In this document: one piece after another, positions 7,601-16,021 of the stretch | Layout of the letters: each line of letters begins with the position of its first letter | How positions within the stretch are numbered: the first letter of the stretch is position 1 | Assembly: GCA_041946865.1 (NCBI GenBank) | Contig: JBHGBF010000098.1 | Coordinates: 1-24,173 of the forward strand | Direction: 5' to 3' | DNA from: RPQK01 sp041946865 | GTDB lineage: Bacteria > Acidobacteriota > UBA6911 > RPQK01 | DNA: 24,173 bases | Position numbers and translations under genes: made by a program | Notes under the pieces: model-generated | Seen by the model: only the letters and a program-made list of their open reading frames with translations | Databases searched by the model: none | What the model was told of the DNA's origin: nothing

Positions 7601-8656
7601 TCAGTCCCAGATTCCCGGTATCCTCTTGGCGCATTGGGGGCAGCTACCGCGCCCGGTCAGGCGGTCCTCCAGTATCCGGTAACCGACCCGGGAGACGAGG
7701 ACCGTGCCGCACTGCGGGCACACCGTGCTCTCCGTCTGGCCGACTGCCCCGGGGAGGTTTCCCGCATAGACGTAGTTCAGCCCGGCCTCCTTTCCGATCC
7801 GGACCGCGGTGAGCAGTTGCCTGGCTTCGGTCCAGGATCGATCCGTCATCTTGTAATCAGGATGAAAAGCCGTCACGTGCCAGGGGATATCGCAGGAAAC
7901 AGAGGCAATGAAACCTGCCGCTTCCTTCAACTCCTCCTCCGAGTCGTTAAAGCCGGGGACTATCAGCGTCACGAGCTCCACCCAGATGCCGAGCTGATGC
8001 AAGCGGCGGATCGTGTCGAGCACAATCGAAAGCCGGCCTCCCAGTTGCCGGTAATTCTTATCCCGCATCGACTTCAGGTCGACTTTGTAGCAGTCCAGCC
8101 AGGGACGGAGATAATCGAGCGCTTCTTCGGTCGCGTTTCCGTTCGACACAAAAGCCGTGCGCAAGCCGTGCTCCTTCGCCGTGCGGAAGATCTCGACCGC
8201 CCACTCAGCAGTGATTAGAGGCTCGTTATAAGAACTGGTGATGACACCGGCCCGGTAACGAAGCGCGGCGGCGACCAATTCATCGGAAGTCACCAGGCTG
8301 AATCCGCCCTGCGCCTGGGCGTCTCGAAGCGCCTGTGAGGTGTTCCAGTTTTGACAATATCCACAGTGGTAATCGCACCCGAGCATTCCGAACGTCAAGG
8401 CGGTGGCGCCCGGCGTTACGTGGAAAAACGGCTTCTTTTCAATCGGGTCGCACTGCAATGCGGCCACATAACCGTGAGGGACCCTTAATTCGCCCCCGTC
8501 GTTAAAGCGGACTTTGCAGATACCGCGCCTGCCCGCTGAAATCTTGCATCGATGACCGCAGGCATAGCACACCAGCCTCTGGCCATCGATGGTGCTCCAG
8601 AGCTCTCCTCTGCTGGTCTGCTCGTCCAATGCCACTTCATAAGGACTGGAAATCAT
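7601..8656 (-). CDS. amrS: AmrS-type radical SAM protein (AmmeMemoRadiSam system)
   Basis: A 351-residue radical SAM protein. The cluster motif Cys94-x3-Cys98-x2-Cys101 (CDYHCGYC) lies in GMLGCDYHCGYCQNWNTSQ. An N-terminal Cys set C30-x2-C33-x3-C37-x9-C47 (LVCYACGHRC...GICKVR) precedes it. A C-terminal CPQCG...CPQCAKRIPGIW zinc-ribbon-like tail follows, typical of AmrS of the AmmeMemoRadiSam group (formerly lumped with pyruvate formate-lyase activating enzymes). The family usually sits with AMMECR1 and MEMO1 proteins; neither is in this window. The reaction is not established. It starts at ATG 8656, divergent from the DUF1259 gene; the 122-nt gap between them shows no clear promoter. Confidence 0.85.
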   Translation of the reverse strand: MISSPYEVALDEQTSRGELWSTIDGQRLVCYACGHRCKISAGRRGICKVRFNDGGELRVPHGYVAALQCDPIEKKPFFHVTPGATALTFGMLGCDYHCGYCQNWNTSQALRDAQAQGGFSLVTSDELVAAALRYRAGVITSSYNEPLITAEWAVEIFRTAKEHGLRTAFVSNGNATEEALDYLRPWLDCYKVDLKSMRDKNYRQLGGRLSIVLDTIRRLHQLGIWVELVTLIVPGFNDSEEELKEAAGFIASVSCDIPWHVTAFHPDYKMTDRSWTEARQLLTAVRIGKEAGLNYVYAGNLPGAVGQTESTVCPQCGTVLVSRVGYRILEDRLTGRGSCPQCAKRIPGIWD

Positions 8657-8778
8657 CTCGGCTAATTCTACCGCACCTGACCTCTTGTGTGCCGAGAAGC
8701 GACGAAGACCTGTCCCCGGCAGGCTCCTGACTCCTTTGAGATAATTGATGAAAAGAAATCCCCTTCGAAAGGACTTCC

Positions 8779-9681
8779 ATGGAAACCCGAGTTGCGTTTT
8801 TCTGGCTGTTTCTGGCGTGTGCCTCCCCGGTGCAGGCCCAGCAGAACCCGCCGGCGCCGGGCGATGTCGGCGCGGTCGTTGAAAAAATCACGGGTCTGAG
8901 AGTGGTACGGCAAGGCGGCCAGGCCAAGATCTCCGTGCCACAAAATGACCTGCAGGTGCGTCTGGACGGCTGGTCCATCACCCCGCCGATGGGACTCTCC
9001 TCCTGGGCCGCCTTTGCCCCAACCGCGCACGGCGCGGTGATTATGGGGGATTTTGTCCTCAAGGAGACAGAAATCGGACCGGTCGAGCAGCTGCTTCTGG
9101 AACACGGCCTGACCGTTTCCGGGCTCCACAACCACTTCCTTCGGGAACAACCCCGGGTGATGTTCATGCACATTGACGGGCAGGGGACGGTCGAGAATCT
9201 GGCAGAAGCGGTGAAGGCCCTGGTGAATCGAATCCGGGAGCTGCGGGGTGGGGGTCAGGTTCCACTCTCGTCACCGGTGACCAGCTCCCTGCCGGTAGCG
9301 GACATCGAGCGCCGGCTCGGCCACGACGCTGAAGTGAGCGGCGGCGTCGTGCGCGTCGTCATTGCCCGGCCCGATGTCAAACTTCAGGCGCACGGGACCG
9401 AAGTCACCAGCTTCATGGGGTTCAACACCTGGGCCGCCTTCCAGGGAACCGCCGATCGAGCGGCTGTGGCCGGCGACTTTGCCATGCTCGAAAATGAGGT
9501 CGCCCCCGTCATTGCGGTCCTCACCCGCCACAAAATCGAAGTCGTTGCCGTTCATAACCACATGGTCCATGAAAACCCTCGCATCTTCTTCCTCCATTAC
9601 TGGGGCGTGGGACGGGTCCAGGATCTGACGACAGGTCTGAAGGACGCGCTCAGTCAGACAAGTCAGACAGGAGCCCCTTGA
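8779..9681 (+). CDS. Exported DUF1259 (LppY/LpqO-type) protein
   Basis: A 300-residue secreted protein made of two copies of the DUF1259 domain. A signal peptide (METRVAFFWLFLACASPVQA, cleavage after residue 20) precedes them. Each half ends in the same motif, His-Asn-His-x4-Glu-x-Pro-Arg-x2-Phe-x2-His: H117, H119 and H131 in the first half, H259, H261 and H273 in the second. The histidines could bind a metal, but this is inference. No biochemical function is known to me. A good ribosome site (AAAGGA) sits about eight bases before ATG 8779. The stop codon overlaps the -35 box of the blaI-like promoter. Confidence 0.8.
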   Translation: METRVAFFWLFLACASPVQAQQNPPAPGDVGAVVEKITGLRVVRQGGQAKISVPQNDLQVRLDGWSITPPMGLSSWAAFAPTAHGAVIMGDFVLKETEIGPVEQLLLEHGLTVSGLHNHFLREQPRVMFMHIDGQGTVENLAEAVKALVNRIRELRGGGQVPLSSPVTSSLPVADIERRLGHDAEVSGGVVRVVIARPDVKLQAHGTEVTSFMGFNTWAAFQGTADRAAVAGDFAMLENEVAPVIAVLTRHKIEVVAVHNHMVHENPRIFFLHYWGVGRVQDLTTGLKDALSQTSQTGAP

Positions 9682-9706
9682 CTACACTTGTCAGCACGAG
9701 TAACAT
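9678..9706 (+). promoter_or_regulatory. Promoter of the BlaI/BlaR1-type operon
   Basis: A -35 box TTGACT (9678-9683, 5 of 6) and a -10 box TAACAT (9701-9706, 4 of 6) are separated by exactly 17 nt. The start point would be near 9713, and a GGAG ribosome site at 9729-9732 precedes ATG 9741. The -35 box overlaps the stop codon of the DUF1259 gene, so the regulator pair has its own promoter. Confidence 0.65.
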
Positions 9707-9727
9707 GAGTGACGACAGCTGTAGTCA
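9679..9727 (+). promoter_or_regulatory. Two BlaI-type operator dyads
   Basis: Two related dyads flank the promoter. The first, TGACTACACTTGTCA (9679-9693), covers the -35 region. The second, TGACGACAGCTGTAGTCA (9710-9727), covers the start point and is a palindrome at 16 of 18 positions. The two are inverted copies of each other over 13 bp (9680-9692 and 9714-9726) with 11 matches. BlaI/MecI repressors bind TACA/TGTA dyads, and both sites contain these elements. Placement over the promoter fits negative autoregulation. Confidence 0.6.
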
Positions 9728-9740
9728 CGGAGACGCCAGG

Positions 9741-10136
9741 ATGAGCGAGCCGACGGTTGGAGAACAGGAACTGGCTCTGCTGAGGTACGTATCGGACCGG
9801 CCGGGAGTGAGTGTCGGGCAGGTGGCCGACGGATTTGGACACGATCGCGGGCTTGCCCGCTCCACGGTCCTGACCATGATGGAGCGATTACGAAAGAAAG
9901 GCTACCTCAACCGGCGGCTGGTGGCGGGGGTTTACCGGTACCGCGCCCGCACTTCCTCGGCCGAACTGTTGCGCGGGCTGGTGAGCCGGTTCGTCGAGAA
10001 AAGCCTTGGTGGCTCGGTGGCGCCGTTTGTCGCTTACCTGAACGAAACGCGCAATGTCTCTGACGAAGAGCTGAAAGAGCTCGAGGAGTTGGTTTCAAAG
10101 CTTCAAGCGACGCGCCAGAAAGGGGGCGAGCGATGA
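9741..10136 (+). CDS. BlaI/MecI/CopY-family transcriptional repressor
   Basis: A 131-residue repressor of the penicillinase-repressor family, which binds operator dyads as a dimer through an N-terminal winged helix. The pattern is clear: TVGEQELALLRYVSDRPGVSVGQVAD, then the recognition segment ARSTVLTMMERLRKKGYLNRR, then the wing YRYRAR. A C-terminal dimerisation and cleavage region follows. I chose ATG 9741 because GGAG lies eight bases upstream and the two earlier in-frame starts (TTG 9678, ATG 9705) fall inside the promoter. The stop overlaps the start of the protease gene (ATGA), giving a coupled pair as in blaI-blaR1. Its targets beyond its own operon are unknown. Confidence 0.9.
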   Translation: MSEPTVGEQELALLRYVSDRPGVSVGQVADGFGHDRGLARSTVLTMMERLRKKGYLNRRLVAGVYRYRARTSSAELLRGLVSRFVEKSLGGSVAPFVAYLNETRNVSDEELKELEELVSKLQATRQKGGER

Positions 10137-11944
10137 CCGCGCTGATCGAGCTCTTGGGCGCCGCGACCAGCGCCGCGTTCGACTGCCTGATCCGGGCCTC
10201 GGTCCAGGGCGGCGCCTTTATTCTGCTGGTCTGGCTGGCCTTTCGGCTCTTTCCGCAGCTGCCCGCCGCAGTCCGTTGCACCCTCTGGTGGCTGGCTTGT
10301 CTTAAACTCCTCGTGGTTCTCCTATGGTTCGACCCGCTTCCCGTACCGGTTCTCGACCCGCCTCCGGTCTCGGTCGAGGCGATGAAATCCGGTTTTCTGC
10401 CAGTTGCCCCCTTGCACACCGACCTGGTTTCCCAATGGACGGGAGAGAGCCACCCGGAACCGGCGGCGGCTGCCAGGTCGTCCTCGCTGGTGGTGGCTGC
10501 CTGGGCAACGATTCTGGCCGTGCTGCTGGCAGCACTGGCCGCGCGCATGTGGAGAGTCAAAGGTATAGCTGACCGGGCGGTGGCGGCCCCGCCGCAGGTG
10601 CAGACGCTGGCCGCGGGGTTGTGCGAATCGCTCGAGCTCGCGCGACAGCCGGCCATGCGCTTTTCTGAGGAAGTTGACACTCCCCTGGTGGTCGGCTTTT
10701 GCAGACCGGTCGTGCTGCTTCCTGCCGCCTCATTTCGCGCCCTCGGGTTTGACGAACAACGCATGGCACTGTGCCACGAGTTGGCGCATCTGCGCCGCCG
10801 GGACCTGTGGCTGGCCTGGGTTCCAGCCTTGGCCGAGCGAGTGTTCTTCTTCCATCCGCTGGCCCACGTCGCGGTGCGTGAATATCAGCTGACCCGGGAG
10901 GCGGCTTGCGACGCGACCGTGTTACAAACGCTCGACGCGTGTCCGGCTGATTACGGGCGTCTGCTCCTCACCCTCGGCCTCTCGCATCTGCCCGGACATC
11001 TGGCGGCTGCCGGTTCTCCCTCGTCGTTTTCAAAATTGAAACGGAGGATCAGAATGCTTCGTGACGCATCCGATTACAGCCCGCGTCTGCGGGCAGCCGG
11101 TTGGGCGGCGGTTTTGGTGGCGGCTCTGGCGATCACGCCGTTGACCTTTGTGGCCAGGTCACAGGATCGCGACCAACCGGCTCGACGAGCTGCGGCAAGC
11201 CAACCGCCCGCTTCGGCGGTTTCGGCTACAGCCTCCGCTGAAGCGGTCCCCCAGGCCGCGCCGCAGCGAAGCAGCGGGGAAGAAGACTTGAACTGTGTCT
11301 TGCTCCTGGATGGCGACCACACCATCATGTCAGGTTCATCCGCAGACAAGGACCGGGCCAGATCTTTCCAGAAAGGAAGCGAACCGTTGCTCTGGTTCCG
11401 ACGTGGCGGGCGCGAGTATGTCGTCCGTGATCCGGCTGTTCTGAGCCAGGTTGAGGAAATCTTCAGGCCTCTGCGGCAGATCGGAAAAGAGCAGGCCGAG
11501 ATCGGGTCGAAACAGGCGGAAATCGGAAGCCGGCAGGCCGAAATAGGTACCAAACAAGCTGCAATCGGCCGGAAACAAGCCGAGATCGGCGCTCGACAGG
11601 CCGAAATCGGGTCGAAGCAAGCCGCCGTTGCAGCTCGCCAGGCAGCCCGGGAAAGGCCGAAGGACGAAAGGGCTCTTGAGGTGCAACTCCAGGAGCTGGA
11701 ACAGGAGCGCCGGCGGCTCGAGCTGGAACTGAAGAACCTCGAAAAGCAGATGCAGGAGCTGAGCAGCCAGATGCAGGATTTCAACAGGCCTATGGAGAAC
11801 CTCAGCAAGGATATGAGATCGCTCAGCCAGGAAATGACCGTCCTGAGCCGCAAAATGCCAGAGGCTTCCGCCAAGGCTGAGGCCCAGATGTCTGAATTGC
11901 TGGACCGTGCCATTTCCACTGGAGCAGCGACCGCAGTCAAGTAA
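10133..11944 (+). CDS. BlaR1-like M56 membrane metalloprotease with coiled-coil C-terminus
   Basis: A 603-residue membrane protease predicted to cleave the BlaI-type repressor on signal. The N-terminal half has hydrophobic helices (about 25-42, 52-66, 121-140 and 319-337). The cytoplasmic zinc site HELAH (H215-H219) is followed by the downstream acidic ligand in TREAACDA, as in M56. After the last helix, BlaR1 would carry a penicillin-binding domain. Here the extracytoplasmic part is a short segment (about 375-449, EDLNCVLLLDGDHTIMSGSS), then eight exact heptads of type IGSKQAE (450-505), then a Glu/Gln/Met-rich coiled coil to the end. It lacks the SxxK and KTG motifs of a beta-lactam sensor, so the signal is unknown. 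Confidence 0.87.
   Translation: MTALIELLGAATSAAFDCLIRASVQGGAFILLVWLAFRLFPQLPAAVRCTLWWLACLKLLVVLLWFDPLPVPVLDPPPVSVEAMKSGFLPVAPLHTDLVSQWTGESHPEPAAAARSSSLVVAAWATILAVLLAALAARMWRVKGIADRAVAAPPQVQTLAAGLCESLELARQPAMRFSEEVDTPLVVGFCRPVVLLPAASFRALGFDEQRMALCHELAHLRRRDLWLAWVPALAERVFFFHPLAHVAVREYQLTREAACDATVLQTLDACPADYGRLLLTLGLSHLPGHLAAAGSPSSFSKLKRRIRMLRDASDYSPRLRAAGWAAVLVAALAITPLTFVARSQDRDQPARRAAASQPPASAVSATASAEAVPQAAPQRSSGEEDLNCVLLLDGDHTIMSGSSADKDRARSFQKGSEPLLWFRRGGREYVVRDPAVLSQVEEIFRPLRQIGKEQAEIGSKQAEIGSRQAEIGTKQAAIGRKQAEIGARQAEIGSKQAAVAARQAARERPKDERALEVQLQELEQERRRLELELKNLEKQMQELSSQMQDFNRPMENLSKDMRSLSQEMTVLSRKMPEASAKAEAQMSELLDRAISTGAATAVK
11480..11647 (+). repeat. Eight 21-nt coding repeats (heptad IGxxQAE)
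   Basis: Eight consecutive 21-nt units inside the protease gene encode IGKEQAE, IGSKQAE, IGSRQAE, IGTKQAA, IGRKQAE, IGARQAE, IGSKQAA and VAARQAA. Register is perfect and variation is mostly at heptad positions 3, 4 and 7. The spacing of Ile and Ala fits a coiled coil. Such arrays expand and contract by slippage, so copy number may differ between strains. Confidence 0.9.
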
Positions 11945-12049
11945 GGTGACCGGCGAGGCCGTGCAGGCGCAGATGCCCTCACGAACTGTTTGTAGTCCCT
12001 TTCCGGCACCCTCCACTTGTTGGCGCGCGGCTGCGTGAGGCGTGCGCGG

Positions 12050-13462
12050 CTATTTCAACGTTTTCGGGCCGACGGTGAGAAAAGACGTGAGGAGATTTCC
12101 GTACTTATTACCGATGCCCGGCAGATTCCCGAACTCCCCGGCCGTGACCATCCCCACAAAGGGCGCGCCTCCGTGGGAATAGTTCAGCAGCACTGGAATC
12201 TTGCCGCGCTCGGCGCGAGGGATGGAGCCAAACACGCCGCTGCAAATGAAGCCGATCCCCAGAATGGTCCGATCTCCGGCGTCCATGCCCGCCTGGAGCT
12301 TGGCTTTGGCCGGTAGGTTTCCGATCCGGTTCAGAAGTGTCTCCCAGCTCCCGCGGCCCAGATAGAGCCGGTCCCCTTTTTCGACGCTGGAAGCGAGTTG
12401 CAGGGACCGGTTTGTCAGGGTCGGGTCCGCGGGCCAGGCGTGGCTGAAGATCGTATAGACTCGTCCGTCCGGCGAGCGGAACTTCCGGTAACACGGATAA
12501 AGGGTCAGCGCGTCGATCGCGTCGATCACGTTGCCGGGAGTGTGCGAGGGGTACAACCTGGCCACCTGCCCCTGGGTCCATTCGTTGTACACATCTGTTG
12601 CCGGGCGGCCGTCTATGGTTTCAACAATTCGCCCATCCTCCGAAACCGCTGTCACCTGGCCGCTATGAGCATCGGAAACGTCGAATCCGCCTTCGAAGGT
12701 CCATCCCATGGGGAGATCGGTATACAAGGCGAGGGCTGCCACACCAAGCGTCCGAACGGCATTGCCGATCACGCTGTTGCTGGGGCCGGACACGCAGCCG
12801 CCCGCGACCGGGACGGATTTACCGAGCACATCGTCAAGTCCTCTTGCTACACCCTCTCCCTCCTTGGGGTCAGCCAAAACGAGCAGTGCGGAAGGTTGTT
12901 TTCCAGGTTTCCGGGCGTCCCGGACAGCCTCCTCGACGGCCCTGCGGGTTGTCTCCCGCCTCGAGGCGCCGTGGGTTGGGGAGGCGGACCCGACCCCGAA
13001 GCCTATCTCCGAAGAGCGGATGATCATGGCCACCAGTCCGGTTGGGCTGCTCGCCCCGGGACCGACGCTCAGGAGGCCTTTCTCTGTCATGATTGCCCGG
13101 GTGCTCGCGGAGCCTCCGAAAATCCGCGTGCTGGGCCCGAGAATTCTCCGAGCCTCAGCATAAATCTGCTCAAGGGACTGAAAATTACTGGCCAGGAGGA
13201 TGGCGAGCTGCGGCCTCGGGTCCTGATCGTCTGACGCCACTCTGGCCAGCACTTCCCGGGTGGCAGCCACAGGATCTGACGCAAGACTCGACCCAGTTCG
13301 AACCAGCGTCCGATTCGAGACCGGCGGCTTTTCAGTCAGATACGCCGACTGGGCTGTCATAGGCGCCGATTCGTCCTCCCCGGGCGCCAGCAAGACAAAC
13401 AAGACAGCTGCAAACAAAAGCACCGCGACGCCAAACAGAACGGTTTTCAGCCGGGTCGACAT
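12050..13462 (-). CDS. Membrane-anchored FIST domain protein
   Basis: A 470-residue protein with one N-terminal transmembrane helix or uncleaved signal (about 7-26) and then a FIST_N plus FIST_C pair. Typical FIST features are the repeated glycine-rich turns: IFGGSAS, VPVAGGCVSGP, ALALYTDLPMGWTFEGGF, and near the end IGFICSGVFGSIPRAE. FIST domains are predicted small-ligand sensors found in signalling proteins. ATG 13462 lies seven bases after the stop of the HAMP-PAS gene, with GAGG as ribosome site, so the two are co-translated. The protein has no enzymatic output domain and probably acts with its neighbour. The 105-nt gap to the convergent BlaR1-like gene holds no clear terminator. Confidence 0.8.
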   Translation of the reverse strand: MSTRLKTVLFGVAVLLFAAVLFVLLAPGEDESAPMTAQSAYLTEKPPVSNRTLVRTGSSLASDPVAATREVLARVASDDQDPRPQLAILLASNFQSLEQIYAEARRILGPSTRIFGGSASTRAIMTEKGLLSVGPGASSPTGLVAMIIRSSEIGFGVGSASPTHGASRRETTRRAVEEAVRDARKPGKQPSALLVLADPKEGEGVARGLDDVLGKSVPVAGGCVSGPSNSVIGNAVRTLGVAALALYTDLPMGWTFEGGFDVSDAHSGQVTAVSEDGRIVETIDGRPATDVYNEWTQGQVARLYPSHTPGNVIDAIDALTLYPCYRKFRSPDGRVYTIFSHAWPADPTLTNRSLQLASSVEKGDRLYLGRGSWETLLNRIGNLPAKAKLQAGMDAGDRTILGIGFICSGVFGSIPRAERGKIPVLLNYSHGGAPFVGMVTAGEFGNLPGIGNKYGNLLTSFLTVGPKTLK

Positions 13463-13469
13463 ACTCGCC

Positions 13470-14753
13470 TCACTGACCTTCCATATCCGTGTACATTTTC
13501 TTGATACACGACGGGCACAGTCCGTGTGTGAATTCGGCGGCCGAATGCCGTCTCAGATAATTCTCCAGTCCGTCCCAGTAGCCCTGGTCGTCACGGATTT
13601 TCTTGCAGCCGGCGCAGATGGGGATGAGACCCTTCAGGGTTTTCACCTGGGACAGCGCCGCCTGAAGCTTGTCAATTAGTTCTTCGCGCAGTCGCTCGGC
13701 CTCCTTCCGTTCGCTGATATCCCTGACGACGCAGACGATCAGAGGGGGCTGCGGCGGCATCTGAGACATCTGCGAGAAAGCGAGCAAGACAGGCACGAGC
13801 CGGCCGTCCTTGGTCAAGAGCTGACCTTCGGTCCGGATCGCTCCCGGCTCTGGTGTCTGACCGATCCGCGCTTTGAAAGAAGGGCCCCCGCCGGGCGGGA
13901 AGAAGAAAGCGAGGGGCTTGCCCAGGACTTCCGAGAGGGGATAGCCGAGCAGCTCCGAGGTCGCTGGATTGGCCGTCTGGACCAGCCCGTCGGCACCCAC
14001 GACCATGAGGGGGTCGATCATGCTCGTCACGATCTTGTCGATGTAATCGCGGGACACAGTGGTGACCCGAAGCTGAGTCGCCATCTGGTTGAAAGCCTGG
14101 GCGACCCGGCCCAGCTCATCACCGGACATCACCGGCACCTGGGAGCTCAAGTCGCCCTGGCCTATGCGATCAAGGGCACTGGTGAGGACCGGAATCGGCC
14201 GTAGAAAATAGCGGACGCTGGCGTACACGACAACGGTAAGGATGACGAGAAGCACGGCTGCGGTGGCAGTGACGTTCTGAACCGCCCGGCGGCGGGTTTC
14301 ACCTAGACTTTTTGTCGAGAACCCTAACCAGAGCAGCAAATTCCCGGAAGGAGTCTCGAGGGGGCGAACAATCACTCCAATCGGCGCCGCTCCGTCAATG
14401 AAGCCGCCCTCGCGCAGCCTTCGCCTTCGTTCTGCCGGGAAGTAATCGTCGGCACGGGTGCCGATAAAAGAGACGTCGTTGGCGAGGCTGATGTGGCCAT
14501 CTTCTCGCGCAATCCACCAGAACACGAAATTCTCTCTCCGAGAGGTCTGGTGCAAGCTTTCGAAAGGCCACTGGTTATTCAGCTGGCTGGTTTTCACATC
14601 CTGGCCGAGCAGAAAGCAGACGGCATCCCAGTTGGCGAAAAGGTGACTGGTGCTCTCCTCGATCTGCCGTGAAATCATAGTGTAGGCAGTCCAGAAGGTG
14701 GCCACGACAAACGACAACACTACGGCACCGAAGATCTTCCAGAAGAGCAGCAA
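13470..14753 (-). CDS. Membrane HAMP-PAS protein with C-terminal Cys4 motif, no kinase domain
   Basis: A 427-residue membrane signalling protein. Order of parts: TM1 (about 5-25), an extracytoplasmic sensor of about 160 residues, TM2 (about 187-207), HAMP (about 208-262), PAS (about 265-350), a short coiled coil (REELIDKLQAALSQVKTLKG), and a Cys4 tail. The tail pairs C380-x2-C383 (ICAGCKKIRDDQGYW) with C413-x2-C416 (HGLCPSC), a motif known at the end of many PAS, GGDEF and receiver proteins and probably zinc-binding. No H-box, ATPase, GGDEF or EAL domain is present. Translation probably starts at TTG 14753, with GGGGTGA upstream. It precedes the FIST gene by seven bases. Confidence 0.82.
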   Translation of the reverse strand: MLLFWKIFGAVVLSFVVATFWTAYTMISRQIEESTSHLFANWDAVCFLLGQDVKTSQLNNQWPFESLHQTSRRENFVFWWIAREDGHISLANDVSFIGTRADDYFPAERRRRLREGGFIDGAAPIGVIVRPLETPSGNLLLWLGFSTKSLGETRRRAVQNVTATAAVLLVILTVVVYASVRYFLRPIPVLTSALDRIGQGDLSSQVPVMSGDELGRVAQAFNQMATQLRVTTVSRDYIDKIVTSMIDPLMVVGADGLVQTANPATSELLGYPLSEVLGKPLAFFFPPGGGPSFKARIGQTPEPGAIRTEGQLLTKDGRLVPVLLAFSQMSQMPPQPPLIVCVVRDISERKEAERLREELIDKLQAALSQVKTLKGLIPICAGCKKIRDDQGYWDGLENYLRRHSAAEFTHGLCPSCIKKMYTDMEGQ

Positions 14754-14849
14754 GCGTCACCCCGGGTTCACCGATCGACTCCAGCCTGGCGGCCAAGCCG
14801 ATGGCAGGGACACTCTATGCCGAATTGCGTCAGGCCGCCAGCGGAAAAT

Positions 14850-16013
14850 TCAAGAGAATGAGGTTCGCTTGATGATCGTTTGGAACAGAAGCACCATCAC
14901 GAATCCCGCGGCCGCGGTGGCAAGGCCCGCCTGGATTCCGTGCCGGCCTACCAGAAACCCTGCCAGCCAGGGTAGAAGCATGCCGCCGACCAGCGCGATG
15001 GTGAACAGGGCGCCGAAAACGGTGCCCGAGAGGCCCGGAAATCGCCCAGCGGCAAATCCGAGCACGCATGGATAGATCGGAGAAATGCACAAGCCGGCAA
15101 GCACCGCGGCCACGAGCGACACCACGGGATGGGGGAAAAGGACGAGCACCGATAGCCAGACGGCTGCCGCGCCGGCGCAGAACTGAACAAGGGTCGTTTC
15201 CCGCATCCGGCGCAACAGGATCGGGCTGATCGCCCTGCCGAGAATGACACACCCCCAGAAGGCCGAAAGGTAGTAAAGGCTGGTGGCCGGCGGCAACCCC
15301 AGCTTCCTATCCAGAAAGGCGGCCAGCCAGGCGTTTGAATTCATCTCGTTACCCGACTGAAAGAAGAGCAGGATGCCGAGAAGCAGCACCAGGGGACTTT
15401 TTAGGACACCCAGGGCCTTGGAGACGGTAAAACCGGTCGCTGCCTGCTTTCCCGGAGGAAAGCGCAACAGCAGGAACAGAAGGCCCGGAACAAGCGCAAT
15501 CGAGGCAGTCAGGACCAGAATGGCCTTCAGCGACAGGAAACTCAGGAGCGACCCGATAAAGATGGGTATAAAACAGGCGCCAAACCCGAAGAACATCCCC
15601 AGGCGACTGAGCGCCGCCGCCTGTCCCTCGGGATAAAGATCGGCGACGAAGGCATTGGTGCCGGAATTCAGCCCGCCTCCCCCCAGTCCCAACAGAAAGC
15701 TGCAGAACGCCAGGGTCGGATAGCTTTCGGCTTGGGCGATACCCAGCAACGACGCGGAGCCCAGGATTGCAGAAATGAGCAGCAGTAACTTGAAGCCGAA
15801 CCGGTCAAAAGCCGGTCCGCTCAGCATGGTGACAACCAGCGCCCCGCCGTTTAGAAAGACAAACAGACTGCCGGCCTGAGACGGTTCCAGCTGCATTCCC
15901 CGGAAAAGCGACGGTAAAAGCGCGCCAAGGATAGCCAGGTCAATCCCGAACACAAACATCCCGCTGTACGAAGCCCAGGTAAGGGCCGTGCGATTCGATA
16001 CCGGTGGGGTCAT
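14850..16013 (-). CDS. MFS transporter, probably sugar or small-solute permease
   Basis: An inner-membrane carrier of about 387 residues with the 12 hydrophobic segments of the major facilitator superfamily. A loop 2-3 signature is present (GPAFDRFGFKLLLL). The gene order SIS then MFS with ROK upstream suggests a sugar or amino-sugar substrate, and the overall look is closest to fucose/glucose permease-type MFS. The substrate itself is not readable. I chose ATG 16013, with GAGG six bases upstream, nine bases after the SIS stop. A GTG at 16025 overlapping that stop is the alternative. Confidence 0.8.
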   Translation of the reverse strand: MTPPVSNRTALTWASYSGMFVFGIDLAILGALLPSLFRGMQLEPSQAGSLFVFLNGGALVVTMLSGPAFDRFGFKLLLLISAILGSASLLGIAQAESYPTLAFCSFLLGLGGGGLNSGTNAFVADLYPEGQAAALSRLGMFFGFGACFIPIFIGSLLSFLSLKAILVLTASIALVPGLLFLLLRFPPGKQAATGFTVSKALGVLKSPLVLLLGILLFFQSGNEMNSNAWLAAFLDRKLGLPPATSLYYLSAFWGCVILGRAISPILLRRMRETTLVQFCAGAAAVWLSVLVLFPHPVVSLVAAVLAGLCISPIYPCVLGFAAGRFPGLSGTVFGALFTIALVGGMLLPWLAGFLVGRHGIQAGLATAAAGFVMVLLFQTIIKRTSFS

Positions 16014-16021
16014 CGGCTGCC

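Noticed and set aside
8357..8365. ATATCCACA, one mismatch from a DnaA box
   Set aside because: Single copy inside the amrS coding region, no cluster and no AT-rich segment; no oriC evidence.
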